Numbered from the stretch's first letter, positions 27,126 through 37,166 are shown. The stretch is 60,153 nucleotides of DNA from Snodgrassella gandavensis (GCF_914768025.1 NZ_CAJZCE010000013.1:1-60153); one strand, 5' to 3'. Program-made: numbers and translations. The notes: generated by a model not told the origin, from the sequence alone.

Positions 27126-27155
27126 CAGGCGTGGCAGATTTGGTCGGCCACGCCT
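27126..27155 (+). other. Hairpin between ileS and lspA
   Basis: CAGGCGTGGC pairs with GCCACGCCTG (10 bp, 10-base loop) and is followed by TTGTGGTTTT, not a clean T run. It may attenuate or terminate partly between ileS and lspA. The same stem core occurs in the hairpin between gst and fdx. Confidence 0.6.
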
Positions 27156-27176
27156 GTTGTGGTTTTAGGGAAAGTT

Positions 27177-27662
27177 ATGCAACGTAAAAAAATGTTTTTG
27201 TATGGTGCAATTATTGTTCTGGGCTTGATAGCTGATCAGTTGTCGAAGTACGTGGTTTTGCGCCATGTGCAATATCTGGAAAGAATTGCGGTAATACCGG
27301 GCTTTTTTGATTTGACTCTGGCTTACAACCCGGGCGCAGCGTTCAGTTTTCTTGCTGATGCGGGTGGCTGGCAAAAGTTCTTTTTTATGGGGCTGGCGCT
27401 GGTAATCTGTATTTACTTGTTGCGTGCCATCATCCGGGATGAATTCGGGACGATGGGTAAGATTGCTGCTGCGCTGGTTATCGGTGGTGCTACTGGTAAT
27501 GTGGTTGATCGGATAGTTCATGGGCATGTGGTTGATTTTCTGTTGCTTTACTACCATAATTGGTTTTATCCGGCATTTAATGTTGCTGATAGCCTGATTT
27601 CTGTCGGGGCAGTGTTGCTGGTGCTGGAAAGTATTTTTCATCAAAAGAAAAAGGCAGTCTGA
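27177..27662 (+). CDS. lspA: Prolipoprotein signal peptidase (signal peptidase II)
   Basis: The product of about 161 residues has four transmembrane segments and the two catalytic aspartate motifs of signal peptidase [17 protein letters not shown] and FNVADSLI. An [13 protein letters not shown] segment lies near the N-terminus. It cleaves signal peptides from lipoproteins at the cysteine and is the target of globomycin. The ATG at 27177, preceded by AGGGAAAG, is better than the upstream GTG. It follows ileS and precedes ispH. Confidence 0.96.
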   Translation: MQRKKMFLYGAIIVLGLIADQLSKYVVLRHVQYLERIAVIPGFFDLTLAYNPGAAFSFLADAGGWQKFFFMGLALVICIYLLRAIIRDEFGTMGKIAAALVIGGATGNVVDRIVHGHVVDFLLLYYHNWFYPAFNVADSLISVGAVLLVLESIFHQKKKAV

Positions 27663-27706
27663 TTGATTCGTCCTCTGGTGAAATCAGCCAAGTAACGGGA
27701 AATTTA

Positions 27707-28648
27707 ATGAGTAACAAAAAGATTTTGCTGGCCAATCCGCGTGGATTTTGTGCTGGTGTTGACCGTGCTATCAGTATTGTGGAACGGGCACTGGAAGAAT
27801 ATGGTGCACCAATTTATGTACGGCATGAAGTGGTACATAATAAGTTTGTGGTTGATAATCTGCGCAATAAGGGTGCGGTATTTATTGAAAATCTGGATGA
27901 TGTGCCACCGGATGCTACGCTGATTTATTCGGCTCATGGGGTATCGCAGGCTGTACAGCAAGAGGCGGTGGCACGTGGTTTCCGCATTTTTGATGCTACC
28001 TGTCCTTTGGTGACCAAGGTACACAAGCAGGTATCACGGCTTGATGAGCAGGGCTATCAGATTGTGATGATTGGCCATAAAGGCCATCCTGAGGTTGAAG
28101 GTACGATGGGGCAATTGCCGCCGGGTGCGATGTTGCTGGTGGAAACAGTTGCTGATGTGGCCGGTTTACAGGTTCGCAATGAAGACAAGCTGGCGCATGT
28201 GAGCCAGACAACGCTTTCGGTTGATGAAACCAGTGGGATTATTGCTGCGCTGAAACAGCGTTTTCCTAATATTAAAAGTCCGCACAAAGAGGATATTTGT
28301 TATGCAACTACTAATCGTCAGGAGGCGGTGAAGAAGCTTGCTGCTACCTGTGATGTGGTGATTGTGGTGGGGTCTCCCAATAGTTCGAACAGTAACCGTT
28401 TGCGTGAAGTTGCAGCTTTACTTGGTGTTGATGCTTATATGGTTGACAATGCTGGTTGTCTGCAAACGCAGTGGTTCAGCGGGAAGCAACGGGTAGGCAT
28501 TACTGCCGGTGCTTCAGCACCGGAGGTGCTGGTGAATGATGTTGTTCAGACTATTGTTTCCTGGGGATATCCAACAGTTACCGAAGGTGCTGGTGTGGAG
28601 GAAAATATTATGTTTGTTCTGCCGAAAGAATTGCGTAGTGCATCATGA
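27707..28648 (+). CDS. ispH: 4-hydroxy-3-methylbut-2-enyl diphosphate reductase
   Basis: The 313-residue enzyme performs the last step of the non-mevalonate isoprenoid pathway, reducing HMBPP to IPP and DMAPP with a [4Fe-4S] cluster. The three cluster cysteines are in [25 protein letters not shown] and [10 protein letters not shown]. The conserved [22 protein letters not shown] and [11 protein letters not shown] motifs are present. Length is normal. Its stop overlaps the next gene by four bases, so it is coupled to a FetA-type ATPase. The iron-dependent enzyme fits the neighbouring iron theme. Confidence 0.97.
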   Translation: MSNKKILLANPRGFCAGVDRAISIVERALEEYGAPIYVRHEVVHNKFVVDNLRNKGAVFIENLDDVPPDATLIYSAHGVSQAVQQEAVARGFRIFDATCPLVTKVHKQVSRLDEQGYQIVMIGHKGHPEVEGTMGQLPPGAMLLVETVADVAGLQVRNEDKLAHVSQTTLSVDETSGIIAALKQRFPNIKSPHKEDICYATTNRQEAVKKLAATCDVVIVVGSPNSSNSNRLREVAALLGVDAYMVDNAGCLQTQWFSGKQRVGITAGASAPEVLVNDVVQTIVSWGYPTVTEGAGVEENIMFVLPKELRSAS

Positions 28649-29349
28649 ATACGCCTGTTTTATCCGGTAAGGGTGTGTGTCAGCGTGCTCATGATGATGG
28701 CAGGATGTTATTGCAGGATATTGATTTTCAGCTTATGGCTGGCGCGCGTGTGGCTATCAGTGGTGCTTCAGGGGCAGGAAAATCGGTTTTTTTACGTACA
28801 ATTTCTTTGCTGGATTTACCTGCTGCGGGTACGTTGTTCTGTCATGATCAGCCTGTGCGCTTGAATGCACAGTGTATTGCGCGCCATCGCAGCCAGATTG
28901 CCTATGTGCGGCAGCAGGCTGTGCTGATATCGGGCACGGTGCGTGATAATCTGCTGTTGCCTTTTAGTTTGCATCATTATCAGCATAAAACGTTCCAACC
29001 AGATTATGTGCAACAGATATTGCAGGACTTGGGCAAGGATGAGAATTTTCTGGAACGTGATGCAACGGATTTGTCTGGTGGGGAAGCACAACTGGTGTGT
29101 TTGTTGCGTATATTGCAATTAAAGCCACCGGTTTTGTTGCTGGATGAACCAACTGCTTCGCTGGATGAAGATTCTGCCCGTGCGGTACAGAAGCTGGTCA
29201 ATCAGTGGCAACAGGCTAATCCTGAGGCTGCTTATATGTGGATTTCGCATAGTGAGCAGCAGGTGATGGAAGTGGGTGATGAAATTTGGTATCTGGATGC
29301 TGGTAGGATCACCCATACCAGAAAATCATCGCAAGCTGGGAGACAATGA
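28645..29349 (+). CDS. fetA: ABC transporter ATPase, FetA (YbbL) type
   Basis: The 234-residue ATPase has Walker A ([14 protein letters not shown]), a Q-loop (VRQQAVLIS), the signature DLSGGEAQL, Walker B ([14 protein letters not shown]) and an H-loop histidine (WISHSEQQ). Its start overlaps ispH by four bases, and its stop overlaps fetB by four bases. In E. coli the FetAB pair exports iron and aids oxidative-stress survival. The fetA assignment rests on the partner permease being clearly FetB-like; other YbbLM-type roles are possible. Confidence 0.88.
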   Translation: MNTPVLSGKGVCQRAHDDGRMLLQDIDFQLMAGARVAISGASGAGKSVFLRTISLLDLPAAGTLFCHDQPVRLNAQCIARHRSQIAYVRQQAVLISGTVRDNLLLPFSLHHYQHKTFQPDYVQQILQDLGKDENFLERDATDLSGGEAQLVCLLRILQLKPPVLLLDEPTASLDEDSARAVQKLVNQWQQANPEAAYMWISHSEQQVMEVGDEIWYLDAGRITHTRKSSQAGRQ

Positions 29350-30158
29350 TGCAAGGGACTAATTATATTAGTATTGCAGAATTGGCTCTGGCTTCGCTGC
29401 TGATTCTGGTGAGTGCCGGTGTTTCGTTGTGGCTGAAGCTGGGGCTGACTAAACGGATTCTGGTGTCGGCAGTACGGGCTGTGGTGCAATTATCTATTGT
29501 TGGTTTGCTACTGAAATGGATATTTGCGGCCAATCAATGGTATTGGGTATTGCTGATTATTGTTGTAATGACTGTGATAGCTGGTTTTTCGGCACGTTCG
29601 CGTGGGAGCTATGTTTATCGTGGTCTGACTCGGGATGCTTTATCTTCGGTTTGGCTGGCTTCATGGCTGAGCGCGGCAGTAGGGCTGTATGCGGTGCTGC
29701 ATATCCGGCCGTGGTTTTCACCGCAGTATGTAATTCCTATTTTAGGCATGGTGCTGGGTAATTGTTTGACGGCTGTGGCATTGTGTCTGGATCGGTTAAC
29801 GCAGGATTTACGTCAGCAACAGGCGCGGGTGGAGGTGATGTTATCTATGGGTGCCACAGGCTGGGAAGCCTATAGAGATACTGCACGTGCAGCCGTGGTA
29901 GCCGGTATGCTGCCAACGATTAATCAGTTAAGTGTGGTAGGGCTGGTGAGTCTGCCGGGTATGATTACCGGCCAGATTCTGGCTGGTGCTTCGCCAGATC
30001 AGGCGATTCGTTTTCAGTTGCTAACTATGTTTCTGATTTGTGCTGGTTCGGCTGGCGGCTGTTTGTTATGTGCGGTTTTGGTCTATCGCCATGTATTTAA
30101 CCGTTGCTGGCAGTTTTGTAGCTGGCGTCTGCAACGCTGCAAAACGGAAAAAGTTTAG
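29346..30158 (+). CDS. fetB: ABC transporter permease, FetB (YbbM) type
   Basis: The 270-residue integral membrane protein has about six to seven hydrophobic segments and the family hallmark VSLPGMITGQILAGASPDQA near residue 200, with RAVVQLSIVGLLL near residue 45. UPF0014/FetB proteins pair with FetA ATPases and are proposed metal (iron) exporters. It is the last gene of the lspA-ispH-fetA-fetB run by overlap. An acidic or arginine-rich tail (WRLQRCKTEKV) ends the protein. Substrate is inferred. Confidence 0.9.
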   Translation: MMQGTNYISIAELALASLLILVSAGVSLWLKLGLTKRILVSAVRAVVQLSIVGLLLKWIFAANQWYWVLLIIVVMTVIAGFSARSRGSYVYRGLTRDALSSVWLASWLSAAVGLYAVLHIRPWFSPQYVIPILGMVLGNCLTAVALCLDRLTQDLRQQQARVEVMLSMGATGWEAYRDTARAAVVAGMLPTINQLSVVGLVSLPGMITGQILAGASPDQAIRFQLLTMFLICAGSAGGCLLCAVLVYRHVFNRCWQFCSWRLQRCKTEKV

Positions 30159-30265
30159 ATTTTTCAGTTAGATAAGCTGATTGATCATAAGAAATGGAGC
30201 AATGTTTTTTTATTTTTAATTTAAACTAAAATTGATTAATTGGTGCGGTGTATTATTCGTAAAGT

Positions 30266-30622
30266 TTAAATCGTTAAATTATAGCTATAGTCTAATAGAC
30301 TTGTTATTTGTTCGAATGGTACCGAACCGTCCAACATTATTGTAAGCCAGTTTTTTTTATTCATATGATAAGCTGGAAATAATCCAGAACTATTTTTTAT
30401 AGTAGAAATCAATTCTGGATCGGATTTTACATTAATTATTTCCACCATTTTATTAGAGTTGATGCCCAATTTATTTTTCTCAACTACCATAATTAAACCA
30501 AACCATTTGCCATTACTTTTATGTCGAAGTACTTTATAATCAGGAAATTTCTTAAACGGATGATCAGTTTGCACATCATTCAAACTATGAGTGTGTTCAA
30601 TTAATCTGTTTTTAAGGCTCAT
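30266..30622 (-). CDS. MmcQ/YjbR-like protein
   Basis: The protein of about 118 residues has the YjbR double-wing layout: FKKFPDYKVLRHKSNGKWFG near the start, then SSGLFPAYHMNKKNWLTIML and FEQITSLLDYSYNL. The PAYHMNKK-W segment is the family fingerprint. YjbR proteins resemble CyaY/frataxin in fold and may bind nucleic acids, but function is unclear. A second ATG, preceded by AAAGGAAA, is better than the upstream one. It lies at the end of the isc operon on the same strand, about 135 bases after iscX. Confidence 0.85.
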   Translation of the reverse strand: MSLKNRLIEHTHSLNDVQTDHPFKKFPDYKVLRHKSNGKWFGLIMVVEKNKLGINSNKMVEIINVKSDPELISTIKNSSGLFPAYHMNKKNWLTIMLDGSVPFEQITSLLDYSYNLTI

Positions 30623-30758
30623 GATTATTTCCTTTTTTCGATTCACTAAAGCTGATGTTTACTCCGTAGAATGGCCAACCGGTTTGGCAGCAAATAGTTG
30701 AGTACTGTTGCCGAGTTTAAATTGTTTCTGGCATTTTGGTGATTTGATGTATATAGGT

Positions 30759-30953
30759 TCAGACAGTTTCGTCAATCCATGCCTGCTGAACTGCTTCGAG
30801 TATGCGTTCGCCACAGTGTTCAGGTTTGTCATCAAATTCTGGTAAGGCCAGTATCAGTTCGCGCAGTTGGGTAAAGCGAATGTTGACAGGGTCAATGTCT
30901 TCGTGGCGGTCTGCCAGTTCTTCGGCAATGCGGTGTATATCAGTCCATTTCAT
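30759..30953 (-). CDS. iscX: IscX, Fe-S assembly accessory protein
   Basis: The 64-residue acidic protein matches IscX: KWTDIHRIAEELADRHEDID near the start and FDDKPEHCGERILEAVQQAW at the end. IscX binds IscS and modulates cluster assembly, possibly with CyaY. It follows fdx by 81 bases in the usual order fdx-iscX. Length is exactly in the family range. Confidence 0.95.
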   Translation of the reverse strand: MKWTDIHRIAEELADRHEDIDPVNIRFTQLRELILALPEFDDKPEHCGERILEAVQQAWIDETV

Positions 30954-31034
30954 GGTGTAAATCTGTATTTAATGCGGGTGAGTGGCAAAAGAATATAAAA
31001 GAGTTTCAGTATGGTTGATCAGTACAGTCTGATA

Positions 31035-31376
31035 TTAGTGCTCTTCACGCGCGTGGTTAATGGTGTATTTGGGAATTTCGATAGTAACATCACTGTCAGC
31101 CAGTCGTGCTTGGCAGCTCAGGCGTGAATCTGCTTCTAGCCCCCAAGCCTGATCCAGTAAGTCTTCTTCCTGCTCGGTTGGTTCAGGCAGGCTGTCGTAT
31201 CCTTCTCGAATAAGAACATGACAGGTTGTACAGGCACAGGATTGTTCGCAGGCGTGTTCAATTTCAATATCATGCTCAAGTAATGCATCACAAATGCTGG
31301 TGCCTGAGGGAATATTGTCTAATACTTTTCCTTCAGGACATAGTTGAGGATGAGGCAGTACAGTAATTGTGGGCAT
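31035..31376 (-). CDS. fdx: Isc-type [2Fe-2S] ferredoxin
   Basis: The 113-residue adrenodoxin-type ferredoxin donates electrons for Fe-S assembly. Cluster cysteines are in HACEQSCACTTCHVLI (first, then six and nine residues later) and in DSRLSCQARL about 36 residues on. The EPTEQEEDLLDQAWGL stretch is typical of Isc ferredoxins. A glutathione-S-transferase-like gene and a hairpin separate it from hscA. Confidence 0.96.
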   Translation of the reverse strand: MPTITVLPHPQLCPEGKVLDNIPSGTSICDALLEHDIEIEHACEQSCACTTCHVLIREGYDSLPEPTEQEEDLLDQAWGLEADSRLSCQARLADSDVTIEIPKYTINHAREEH

Positions 31377-31403
31377 GGTGGTTCCGTATTTCTAAATAAT
31401 GCA

Positions 31404-31440
31404 GGCGTGGCTGGTTTTAAGAAGTGAAATCAGCCACGCC
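31404..31440 (-). other. Hairpin between gst and fdx
   Basis: GGCGTGGCTG pairs with CAGCCACGCC (10 bp, 17-base loop) in the space between the two genes. It has no T run on the minus strand. The stem core GGCGTGGC matches the hairpin after ileS. It could be a processing site or attenuator inside the isc operon. Confidence 0.5.
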
Positions 31441-31450
31441 GAAGTTGGTA

Positions 31451-32077
31451 TTAAATCAATCTTTGAGCTTTCAGTACCGCAGTGACGCCGGCATCTGCTT
31501 CTACGCGCTGATAAAATGCATTCAGGTTATGGTATTGGCTCAGGTCAATTTTACATCCTTGTGCCCAGCGCATTTCTATATAAACGTAAACGTCGGCAAT
31601 ACTGATGCTGTTACCGGTTAAGTAATCCTGTTGTGCCAGAACTGTATCGACTGAGGCAAACATTTTGGCTACTGCAGCACAGGCATTGGTTTTAAGCTTG
31701 TTTTGTGCTTCTTCGCCTTCAATCATTCTGGCTGCGCCAAAAATAGGCTTAAACCCTGAATGCAAGTCACTATTGGCAAAAGCTAACCACTGGCGTGCTT
31801 TGGCACGGGCTTTAGGATCATTGTCAGCCGTGGCACCATAAATGCCTCTGTTGGGTGCAAGGTCGTTAATGTAATCGATAATGGCAATGTTCTGGCTAAG
31901 TGCCCAGTTACCATCTGTGAGTAAAGGTACTTGCCCTTGTGGATTCAAGGCCAGATATTCGGCGGATTTAACTTTGTCGCGACCTACTTCTTCCGCAGTG
32001 TATTGCAGCCCGCTCCATTGCAGGGCTACATGTGGTACGAATGAACAGGTACCGGCTATGTAATATAGTTTTAACAT
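31451..32077 (-). CDS. Glutathione S-transferase (beta-class-like)
   Basis: The 208-residue protein has a thioredoxin-fold N-terminal half (MLKLYYIAGTCSFVPHVALQ, NPQGQVPLLTDGNWALSQN) with a cysteine at residue 11, the position used by bacterial beta-class enzymes, and an all-helical C-terminal half (FLTGNSISIADVYVY-like segment). It joins glutathione to electrophiles or serves as a peroxidase. Its place between hscA and fdx inside the isc operon is unusual and may link Fe-S assembly to redox defence. gstB/yfcG-type naming is not settled. Confidence 0.92.
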   Translation of the reverse strand: MLKLYYIAGTCSFVPHVALQWSGLQYTAEEVGRDKVKSAEYLALNPQGQVPLLTDGNWALSQNIAIIDYINDLAPNRGIYGATADNDPKARAKARQWLAFANSDLHSGFKPIFGAARMIEGEEAQNKLKTNACAAVAKMFASVDTVLAQQDYLTGNSISIADVYVYIEMRWAQGCKIDLSQYHNLNAFYQRVEADAGVTAVLKAQRLI

Positions 32078-32130
32078 TTTGTTATCTCCTGTGTATAGGC
32101 AAACATTTTAATGTGTCTGCGGTTAAAATT

Positions 32131-33999
32131 TTAGATTTCACTGACGTTTTTACCCTGTAAGGCACGCTGGATATTGCGGTTCATACGTCTGGCAGCAAAT
32201 TCATCAGTTGCGTGATTCAGGCTATGTATGGCATCGCGGATATCCTGTGCATTGCCATGCTCAATCTGGTGTTGGGTTTGTTCTAGTGCTGTCTGAATGG
32301 CTTGCTGTTCATCGGTACTGAGTAAATCAGCATCCAGTGTCAGGGCACCGTTAACCGCTGCAATAATGCTTTCTGCTTCTACTGTGGCTTCGGCACGGGC
32401 GCGCTGCAGGGCATCTATCTGTGCATGGGTAAAACTGTCTTTCAGCATTTGGGTAATAACGGTATCGTCCAGCCCATAGGAAGGTTTCACTTCAATATGA
32501 GCTTGTACACCTGTGGTTTGTTCGCGGGCAGATACCGACAGTAAACCATCAGCATCTACCTGAAATGTAACCCGTATGCGAGCTGCGCCAGCCGCCATCG
32601 GCGGAATACCGCGCAGGGTAAATTGTGCCAAACTGCGACAATCGGCGACCAGCTCACGTTCTCCCTGTAGCACATGAATCATCATGGCTGTTTGCCCGTC
32701 TTTGAATGTAGTGAAATCCTGCGCGCGTGCGGTTGGCAGGGTGCTGTTACGCGGAATCACTTTTTCTACCAGTCCACCATAAGTTTCCAGACCCAGTGAC
32801 AATGGGGTGACGTCCAGCAGCAACCATTCATCATCATTTTTGTTGCCTGCCAGTACATTAGCCTGCATGGCAGCTCCTAGTGCCACTACTTCATCGGGAT
32901 TGAGGTTATTCAGTGGCGTTTGGCCAAAGAAGGTGGCTACTGCCTGCTGCACATGCAGCATGCGGGTAGCACCACCCACCATGATTACTCCTTTGATATC
33001 AGTTTTGCTGATATTGGCATCACGCATGGCCTGTTTAACTGGTTCCAGTGTTTTGGCCACCAGCGGCTGGGTTAGTTGGTGGAAAGTATCGCGACTGATA
33101 TCAGTGAGAATCTGCTGGCCGTTGGAAAGGGTAGCTGCAATGGTGGTTGAAGCTTCATTGGTCAGGGTTTCTTTGGCTGCACGCGAGAGTGATTGTAATA
33201 GTGCGCTATCCTGTGCGTTTAACTGTGATAGTTTATTCTGTTCCAGTAACCAGCAGAACAGGCGTTGATCGAAATCGTCACCACCCAAGGCGCTATTGCC
33301 GTTAGTTGCCTTAACTTCAAATAGGCCACGGCTTAAGGTTAAAACCGATACATCAAATGTTCCGCCACCGAGGTCGTAAACGATAAATGTACCTTCTGCG
33401 GCATTATCCAGACCATAGGCAATGGCGGCAGCGGTGGGCTCATTAAGCAATCGCAGAACATGCAAACCGGCCAGCCGGGCAGCATCTTTAGTTGCCTGAC
33501 GCTGTGCATCGTCAAAATAGGCTGGTACGGTAATAACAACGCCGGCAAGTTCACCGCCTAAGCTGTTTTCTGCTCGCGCTTTCAGTACACGCAGGATGTC
33601 AGCAGAAACTTCAATCGGGGTTTTATTACCGGCACGGGTGTGAATACTGATGATGCGCTCATCATTAGTAAAATGATAAGGTAAATAGCGGGTTTCAGAT
33701 TGATTTTTGATATCGTCAAGGGTACGGCCAATCAGACGTTTAGCGGAACTGATGGTGTTGGTTGGATCAATACGCTGGGCTTTTAATGCATCTGTGCCTA
33801 CTTCCGGGGGACAATCCTGTTGATAACGTACAACTGAGGGCAGTGCAATCTGCCCTTGTTCATCTGCCAGACATTCTGCATGACCACTGCGTACGGTGGC
33901 TACCAGACTATTGGTTGTACCCAGATCAATACCAACGGCACGGCGGTGTTCATGCGGGGCGGCGGATAGGCCGGGTTCGGCAATTTGCAATAAGGCCAT
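32131..33999 (-). CDS. hscA: HscA, Hsp70-class Fe-S chaperone
   Basis: The 622-residue protein is an Hsp70 homologue dedicated to iron-sulfur delivery. Nucleotide-binding motifs [33 protein letters not shown] and [15 protein letters not shown] are present, and the C-terminal substrate-binding half contains the [17 protein letters not shown] region. It binds the LPPVK motif of IscU, helped by HscB. That motif is present in the IscU encoded nearby (LALPPVKIHC). Order hscB-hscA on the minus strand is normal. Confidence 0.97.
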   Translation of the reverse strand: MALLQIAEPGLSAAPHEHRRAVGIDLGTTNSLVATVRSGHAECLADEQGQIALPSVVRYQQDCPPEVGTDALKAQRIDPTNTISSAKRLIGRTLDDIKNQSETRYLPYHFTNDERIISIHTRAGNKTPIEVSADILRVLKARAENSLGGELAGVVITVPAYFDDAQRQATKDAARLAGLHVLRLLNEPTAAAIAYGLDNAAEGTFIVYDLGGGTFDVSVLTLSRGLFEVKATNGNSALGGDDFDQRLFCWLLEQNKLSQLNAQDSALLQSLSRAAKETLTNEASTTIAATLSNGQQILTDISRDTFHQLTQPLVAKTLEPVKQAMRDANISKTDIKGVIMVGGATRMLHVQQAVATFFGQTPLNNLNPDEVVALGAAMQANVLAGNKNDDEWLLLDVTPLSLGLETYGGLVEKVIPRNSTLPTARAQDFTTFKDGQTAMMIHVLQGERELVADCRSLAQFTLRGIPPMAAGAARIRVTFQVDADGLLSVSAREQTTGVQAHIEVKPSYGLDDTVITQMLKDSFTHAQIDALQRARAEATVEAESIIAAVNGALTLDADLLSTDEQQAIQTALEQTQHQIEHGNAQDIRDAIHSLNHATDEFAARRMNRNIQRALQGKNVSEI

Positions 34000-34084
34000 A
34001 ATCTGAATTTTGTCCTGATTTTAAAAATGACTTAACGATTTGATTTTTTCTCAAACCATGTTTGCTGCTATAACGTTGATGGTA

Positions 34085-34588
34085 TCAGGGCAGTGCTGCC
34101 TGAATTTCTGTCTGTAATTTCTGTAAAAAACGCCCCTGACGTACCAGCTCGGCCGCTTTTTCCGGTTGATTCTGCGTGAAAGCAGTATTCAGCTCCCGAT
34201 ACAATCTGTCTTGTTCCAGCTGAATGGTTGCGGCCAGTTCCTGTAGGGTTGCTGCATCAGCTTCGGCACGGGCATCTTCCAGTGTTTCACGCCATTGCAT
34301 TTGTTGCATCAAAAAATCGGCTGGAAAATGGGTGTGTTCCGGTGCATCTGCATCAATATTCTGTTGTTGTAACAAATATGCAGCACGATCTAATGGATTG
34401 CTCAGGATACGATAAGCTTCGTTTACCGTGGTTGCCAACATCATTGCCTGTTTTTGTTCGAAAGCACTTCTGGCCGCGAATTTATCCGGGTGGCACTGTG
34501 CGGCCAGCAGACGATAATTCTGCTCAAGCTGTTTGTCGTCAATATTAAACTGTTCGGGTAATTGAAAAAGTGCAAAGTATTGGTTCAT
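34085..34588 (-). CDS. hscB: HscB, J-domain co-chaperone
   Basis: The product of about 167 residues begins MNQYFALFQLPEQFNID and contains the J-domain HPD motif (AAQCHPDKFAARS), with a C-terminal helical domain that binds IscU. It stimulates HscA ATPase and brings IscU to it. A GTG three codons earlier is in frame, but the ATG chosen has AAGGTGA upstream. hscA is the next gene, about 85 bases away. Confidence 0.95.
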   Translation of the reverse strand: MNQYFALFQLPEQFNIDDKQLEQNYRLLAAQCHPDKFAARSAFEQKQAMMLATTVNEAYRILSNPLDRAAYLLQQQNIDADAPEHTHFPADFLMQQMQWRETLEDARAEADAATLQELAATIQLEQDRLYRELNTAFTQNQPEKAAELVRQGRFLQKLQTEIQAALP

Positions 34589-34755
34589 GCAGCTCACCTT
34601 AGGCTGACAACAGGGTGGAAACAGAAATAACTACACGGTGTAAACCTAGTTTTACCGGTATTGTGCTTTTGCTGAAAAATAAAATTTGGCTGTTTTAACC
34701 TTGGCTGCGGTATTTGCCAATAGATTTATTGCCTTTGGGCAAAAACAGTTATTGC

Positions 34756-35076
34756 TTAAACATGAAAGCTTTCACCACAGCCACATTCGTCTTTGGCATT
34801 GGGATTGGCAAATTTAAAACCTTCCTGCAAACCTTCTTTGACAAAATCAAGTTCGGTGCCATCCAGATAGACATGGCTTTTGGGATCAACAAACACTTTG
34901 ACACCATATTGCTCAAAAAGTAAATCTTCTGGCTGGATATGGTCAACAAACTCCAGCGTATAAGCCATGCCCGAACAGCCACTGTTTTTGACACCAAGAC
35001 GAATACCTTCGCCTTTACCACGTTTGGTCAGATAGTTACTGATGTGCTGGGCAGCTTTTTCAGTCAGAGAAATCAT
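34756..35076 (-). CDS. iscA: IscA, A-type Fe-S carrier
   Basis: The 106-residue protein has the three cluster-binding cysteines: [13 protein letters not shown] at residue 33 and ECGCGESF near the end. It delivers or stores [2Fe-2S]/[4Fe-4S] clusters. The 160-base gap to hscB has no supportable gene. Confidence 0.97.
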   Translation of the reverse strand: MISLTEKAAQHISNYLTKRGKGEGIRLGVKNSGCSGMAYTLEFVDHIQPEDLLFEQYGVKVFVDPKSHVYLDGTELDFVKEGLQEGFKFANPNAKDECGCGESFHV

Positions 35077-35121
35077 GTTCTCTCCTGTTGAAACTTCTCC
35101 TGAATGTAGCGTAAAGCATAT

Positions 35122-35388
35122 TCAGGAATTGTCACGGTTACGATTAAAACGACGTTTATATGAAGACAGAAAAAAGCGTTTGATTTCTATTTTCTCTTCA
35201 CAATTAACGCAAAAATGTGTGCCAAAATACTGAAGCTGGTGCTCGGGTGATATTGGCTCACTACATTCCAGACAAAATTGTCTGGTACGCATTTTGGCAT
35301 TGTCTGGGTTTACTGTATTGACCTGCTGATCATCATTTTTTTCAGTAGAGGATTCATTATCATTTACGGTACTGCCAAAAATCATCAT
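35122..35388 (-). CDS. Small DksA/TraR-type zinc-finger protein in the isc operon
   Basis: The 88-residue protein has a hydrophilic, asparagine-rich first 35 residues and then CLECSEPIS and FCVNCEEKIE, giving cysteines at about 39, 42, 60 and 63, a CX2C-X17-CX2C spacing. This is the zinc finger of DksA/TraR proteins, but without the long coiled-coil that reaches into RNA polymerase. It ends with an arginine/lysine-rich tail (KRFFLSSYKRRFNRN). It lies between iscU and iscA with small gaps, so it is cotranscribed with Fe-S genes. The role is unknown; binding RNA polymerase or a metal/Fe-S-linked switch are possibilities. Confidence 0.8.
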   Translation of the reverse strand: MMIFGSTVNDNESSTEKNDDQQVNTVNPDNAKMRTRQFCLECSEPISPEHQLQYFGTHFCVNCEEKIEIKRFFLSSYKRRFNRNRDNS

Positions 35389-35389
35389 G

Positions 35390-35773
35390 CTACTCGTTAT
35401 GTTTTTTCCGATAATCAGCTACAGCAGCCTTGATAGCATCTTCGGCTAGAATGGAGCAATGAATTTTTACAGGAGGCAAGGCCAGTTCTTCAGCAATGGC
35501 ACTGTTTTTAATGGCCAGTGCTTCATCCAGACTTTTACCCTTTACCCATTCAGTAATCAGGCTAGAGGAGGCGATGGCTGAACCACAGCCATAGGTTTTG
35601 AATTTAGCATCTTCAATGATACCGTTATCACTTACCTTGATTTGCAATTTCATAACGTCTCCACAGGCTGGTGCGCCTACCATTCCTGTGCCCACATTCT
35701 GGTCACCTTTTTCAAAAGAACCAACGTTGCGTGGATTTTCATAATGATCAATGACTTTATCGCTGTAGGCCAT
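35390..35773 (-). CDS. iscU: IscU, Fe-S scaffold
   Basis: The 127-residue scaffold has the three ligand cysteines at residues 37 (GAPACGDVM), 63 (TYGCGSAIA) and 106 (KIHCSILAE), aspartate 39, and the LPPVK motif recognised by HscA. It receives sulfur from IscS and builds [2Fe-2S] clusters. The spacing of these residues is exactly canonical, so the start is secure. The 136-base gap to iscS holds no gene. Confidence 0.98.
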   Translation of the reverse strand: MAYSDKVIDHYENPRNVGSFEKGDQNVGTGMVGAPACGDVMKLQIKVSDNGIIEDAKFKTYGCGSAIASSSLITEWVKGKSLDEALAIKNSAIAEELALPPVKIHCSILAEDAIKAAVADYRKKHNE

Positions 35774-35909
35774 GATATGTTCCTTTTACAATTATTTTGA
35801 TGCACGAGAAAATAAAATCTATTCTGTCTTCGCAGCAAATAATCTATATTGTAGTGTAACGCCCAGCTTTATCAGCAGGGCAAAAATATTGTTTCCGTAT
35901 AGAGACAGG

Positions 35910-37124
35910 TTAATGGGCTGCCCATTCTACACTGCTCAGGTCAATGCCTTCCTGATGCATTTCCCATAGCGGTGACAGCTCACGTAATTTACCGATTTTG
36001 GATTTAATCAGTTCCGCGGCGTAATCCACTTCGGCCTCAGTGGTAAAGCGCCCGAAGGTAATTCGCAGTGAACTGTGAGCCAGTTCATCATTGCGCCCCA
36101 GTGCACGCAGCACATAGCTCGGTTCCAGACTGGCCGATGTACAGGCAGAGCCACTGGAAACAGCAATATCCTTAACCGCCATAATCAGGCTTTCACCTTC
36201 AACAAAGTTGAAGCTGATATTCAGATTCTGATAAACACGATGTTGCAGGTCGCCATTGATATACACTTCTTCCACATCTTTAATGGCATTTAGAAAGCGC
36301 TCGTGCAGTGCTTTGGCATGAGCATTGTCCTTATCCATTTCTAGCCGTGCCAAACGGAATGCTTCGCCCATACCGACAATCTGATGTGTGGCCAGCGTAC
36401 CGGAGCGGAAACCGCGCTCATGCCCGCCACCATGCATCTGCGCATTCAGGCGCACACGTGGCTTGCGCCGTACATATAAAGCACCGATACCTTTAGGCCC
36501 GTAAGTTTTGTGTGCTGACATGCTCAATAAACCAATCTGATTGGCTTTTACGTCAATATGCACCTTGCCTGTAGCCTGTGCTGCGTCAACATGAAAAATA
36601 ATGCCTTTTTCGGCGCAGATAGCACCAATAGTCGCAATATCCTGAATTACACCGATTTCATTATTCACCCACATTACGCTAACCAGAGTTGTATCCGGGC
36701 GAATAGCTGCCTCTAGTTCAGCCAGATTAATCAGGCCATTTTCCTGTACACCCAGATAGGTAACTTCAAAGCCTTCGCGCTCAAGCTCGCGCATGGTGTC
36801 CAGCACGGCCTTATGTTCGGTTTTGACCGTAATCAGATGTTTACCTTTACTAGCATAAAATTGTGCCGCACCTTTTATGGCCAGATTATCGGATTCGGTT
36901 GCACCGGAAGTGAAAATGATTTCTTTTGAATCAGCACCAATTAAGGCTGCAATTTCATTACGTGCATTTTCTACTGCTTCTTCTGCCTGCCAGCCAAAAC
37001 TGTGGCTGTTAGAAGCTGGATTGCCAAATAACTCAGTCAGGTACGGAATCATTTTTTCTGCCACGCGCGGGTCAACCGGTGTAGTGGCTGAATAATCCAG
37101 ATAAATAGGAAGTTTTACGGTCAT
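35910..37124 (-). CDS. iscS: IscS, cysteine desulfurase
   Basis: The 404-residue PLP enzyme takes sulfur from cysteine and passes it to IscU and other acceptors. The PLP lysine is in [17 protein letters not shown]; the mobile-loop cysteine is in [13 protein letters not shown]. The N-terminus ([16 protein letters not shown]) and C-terminal [11 protein letters not shown] are typical. It is the second gene after iscR, 42 bases downstream. Confidence 0.98.
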   Translation of the reverse strand: MTVKLPIYLDYSATTPVDPRVAEKMIPYLTELFGNPASNSHSFGWQAEEAVENARNEIAALIGADSKEIIFTSGATESDNLAIKGAAQFYASKGKHLITVKTEHKAVLDTMRELEREGFEVTYLGVQENGLINLAELEAAIRPDTTLVSVMWVNNEIGVIQDIATIGAICAEKGIIFHVDAAQATGKVHIDVKANQIGLLSMSAHKTYGPKGIGALYVRRKPRVRLNAQMHGGGHERGFRSGTLATHQIVGMGEAFRLARLEMDKDNAHAKALHERFLNAIKDVEEVYINGDLQHRVYQNLNISFNFVEGESLIMAVKDIAVSSGSACTSASLEPSYVLRALGRNDELAHSSLRITFGRFTTEAEVDYAAELIKSKIGKLRELSPLWEMHQEGIDLSSVEWAAH

Positions 37125-37166
37125 TGTCGTGTTCTCTTTAATTTAATATTCATGGCAGCGCAGGAG

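Noticed and set aside
32807-33268. A 153-codon plus-strand frame inside hscA
   Set aside because: Shadow frame of a conserved chaperone gene, serine-rich, without homologues that I recognise.
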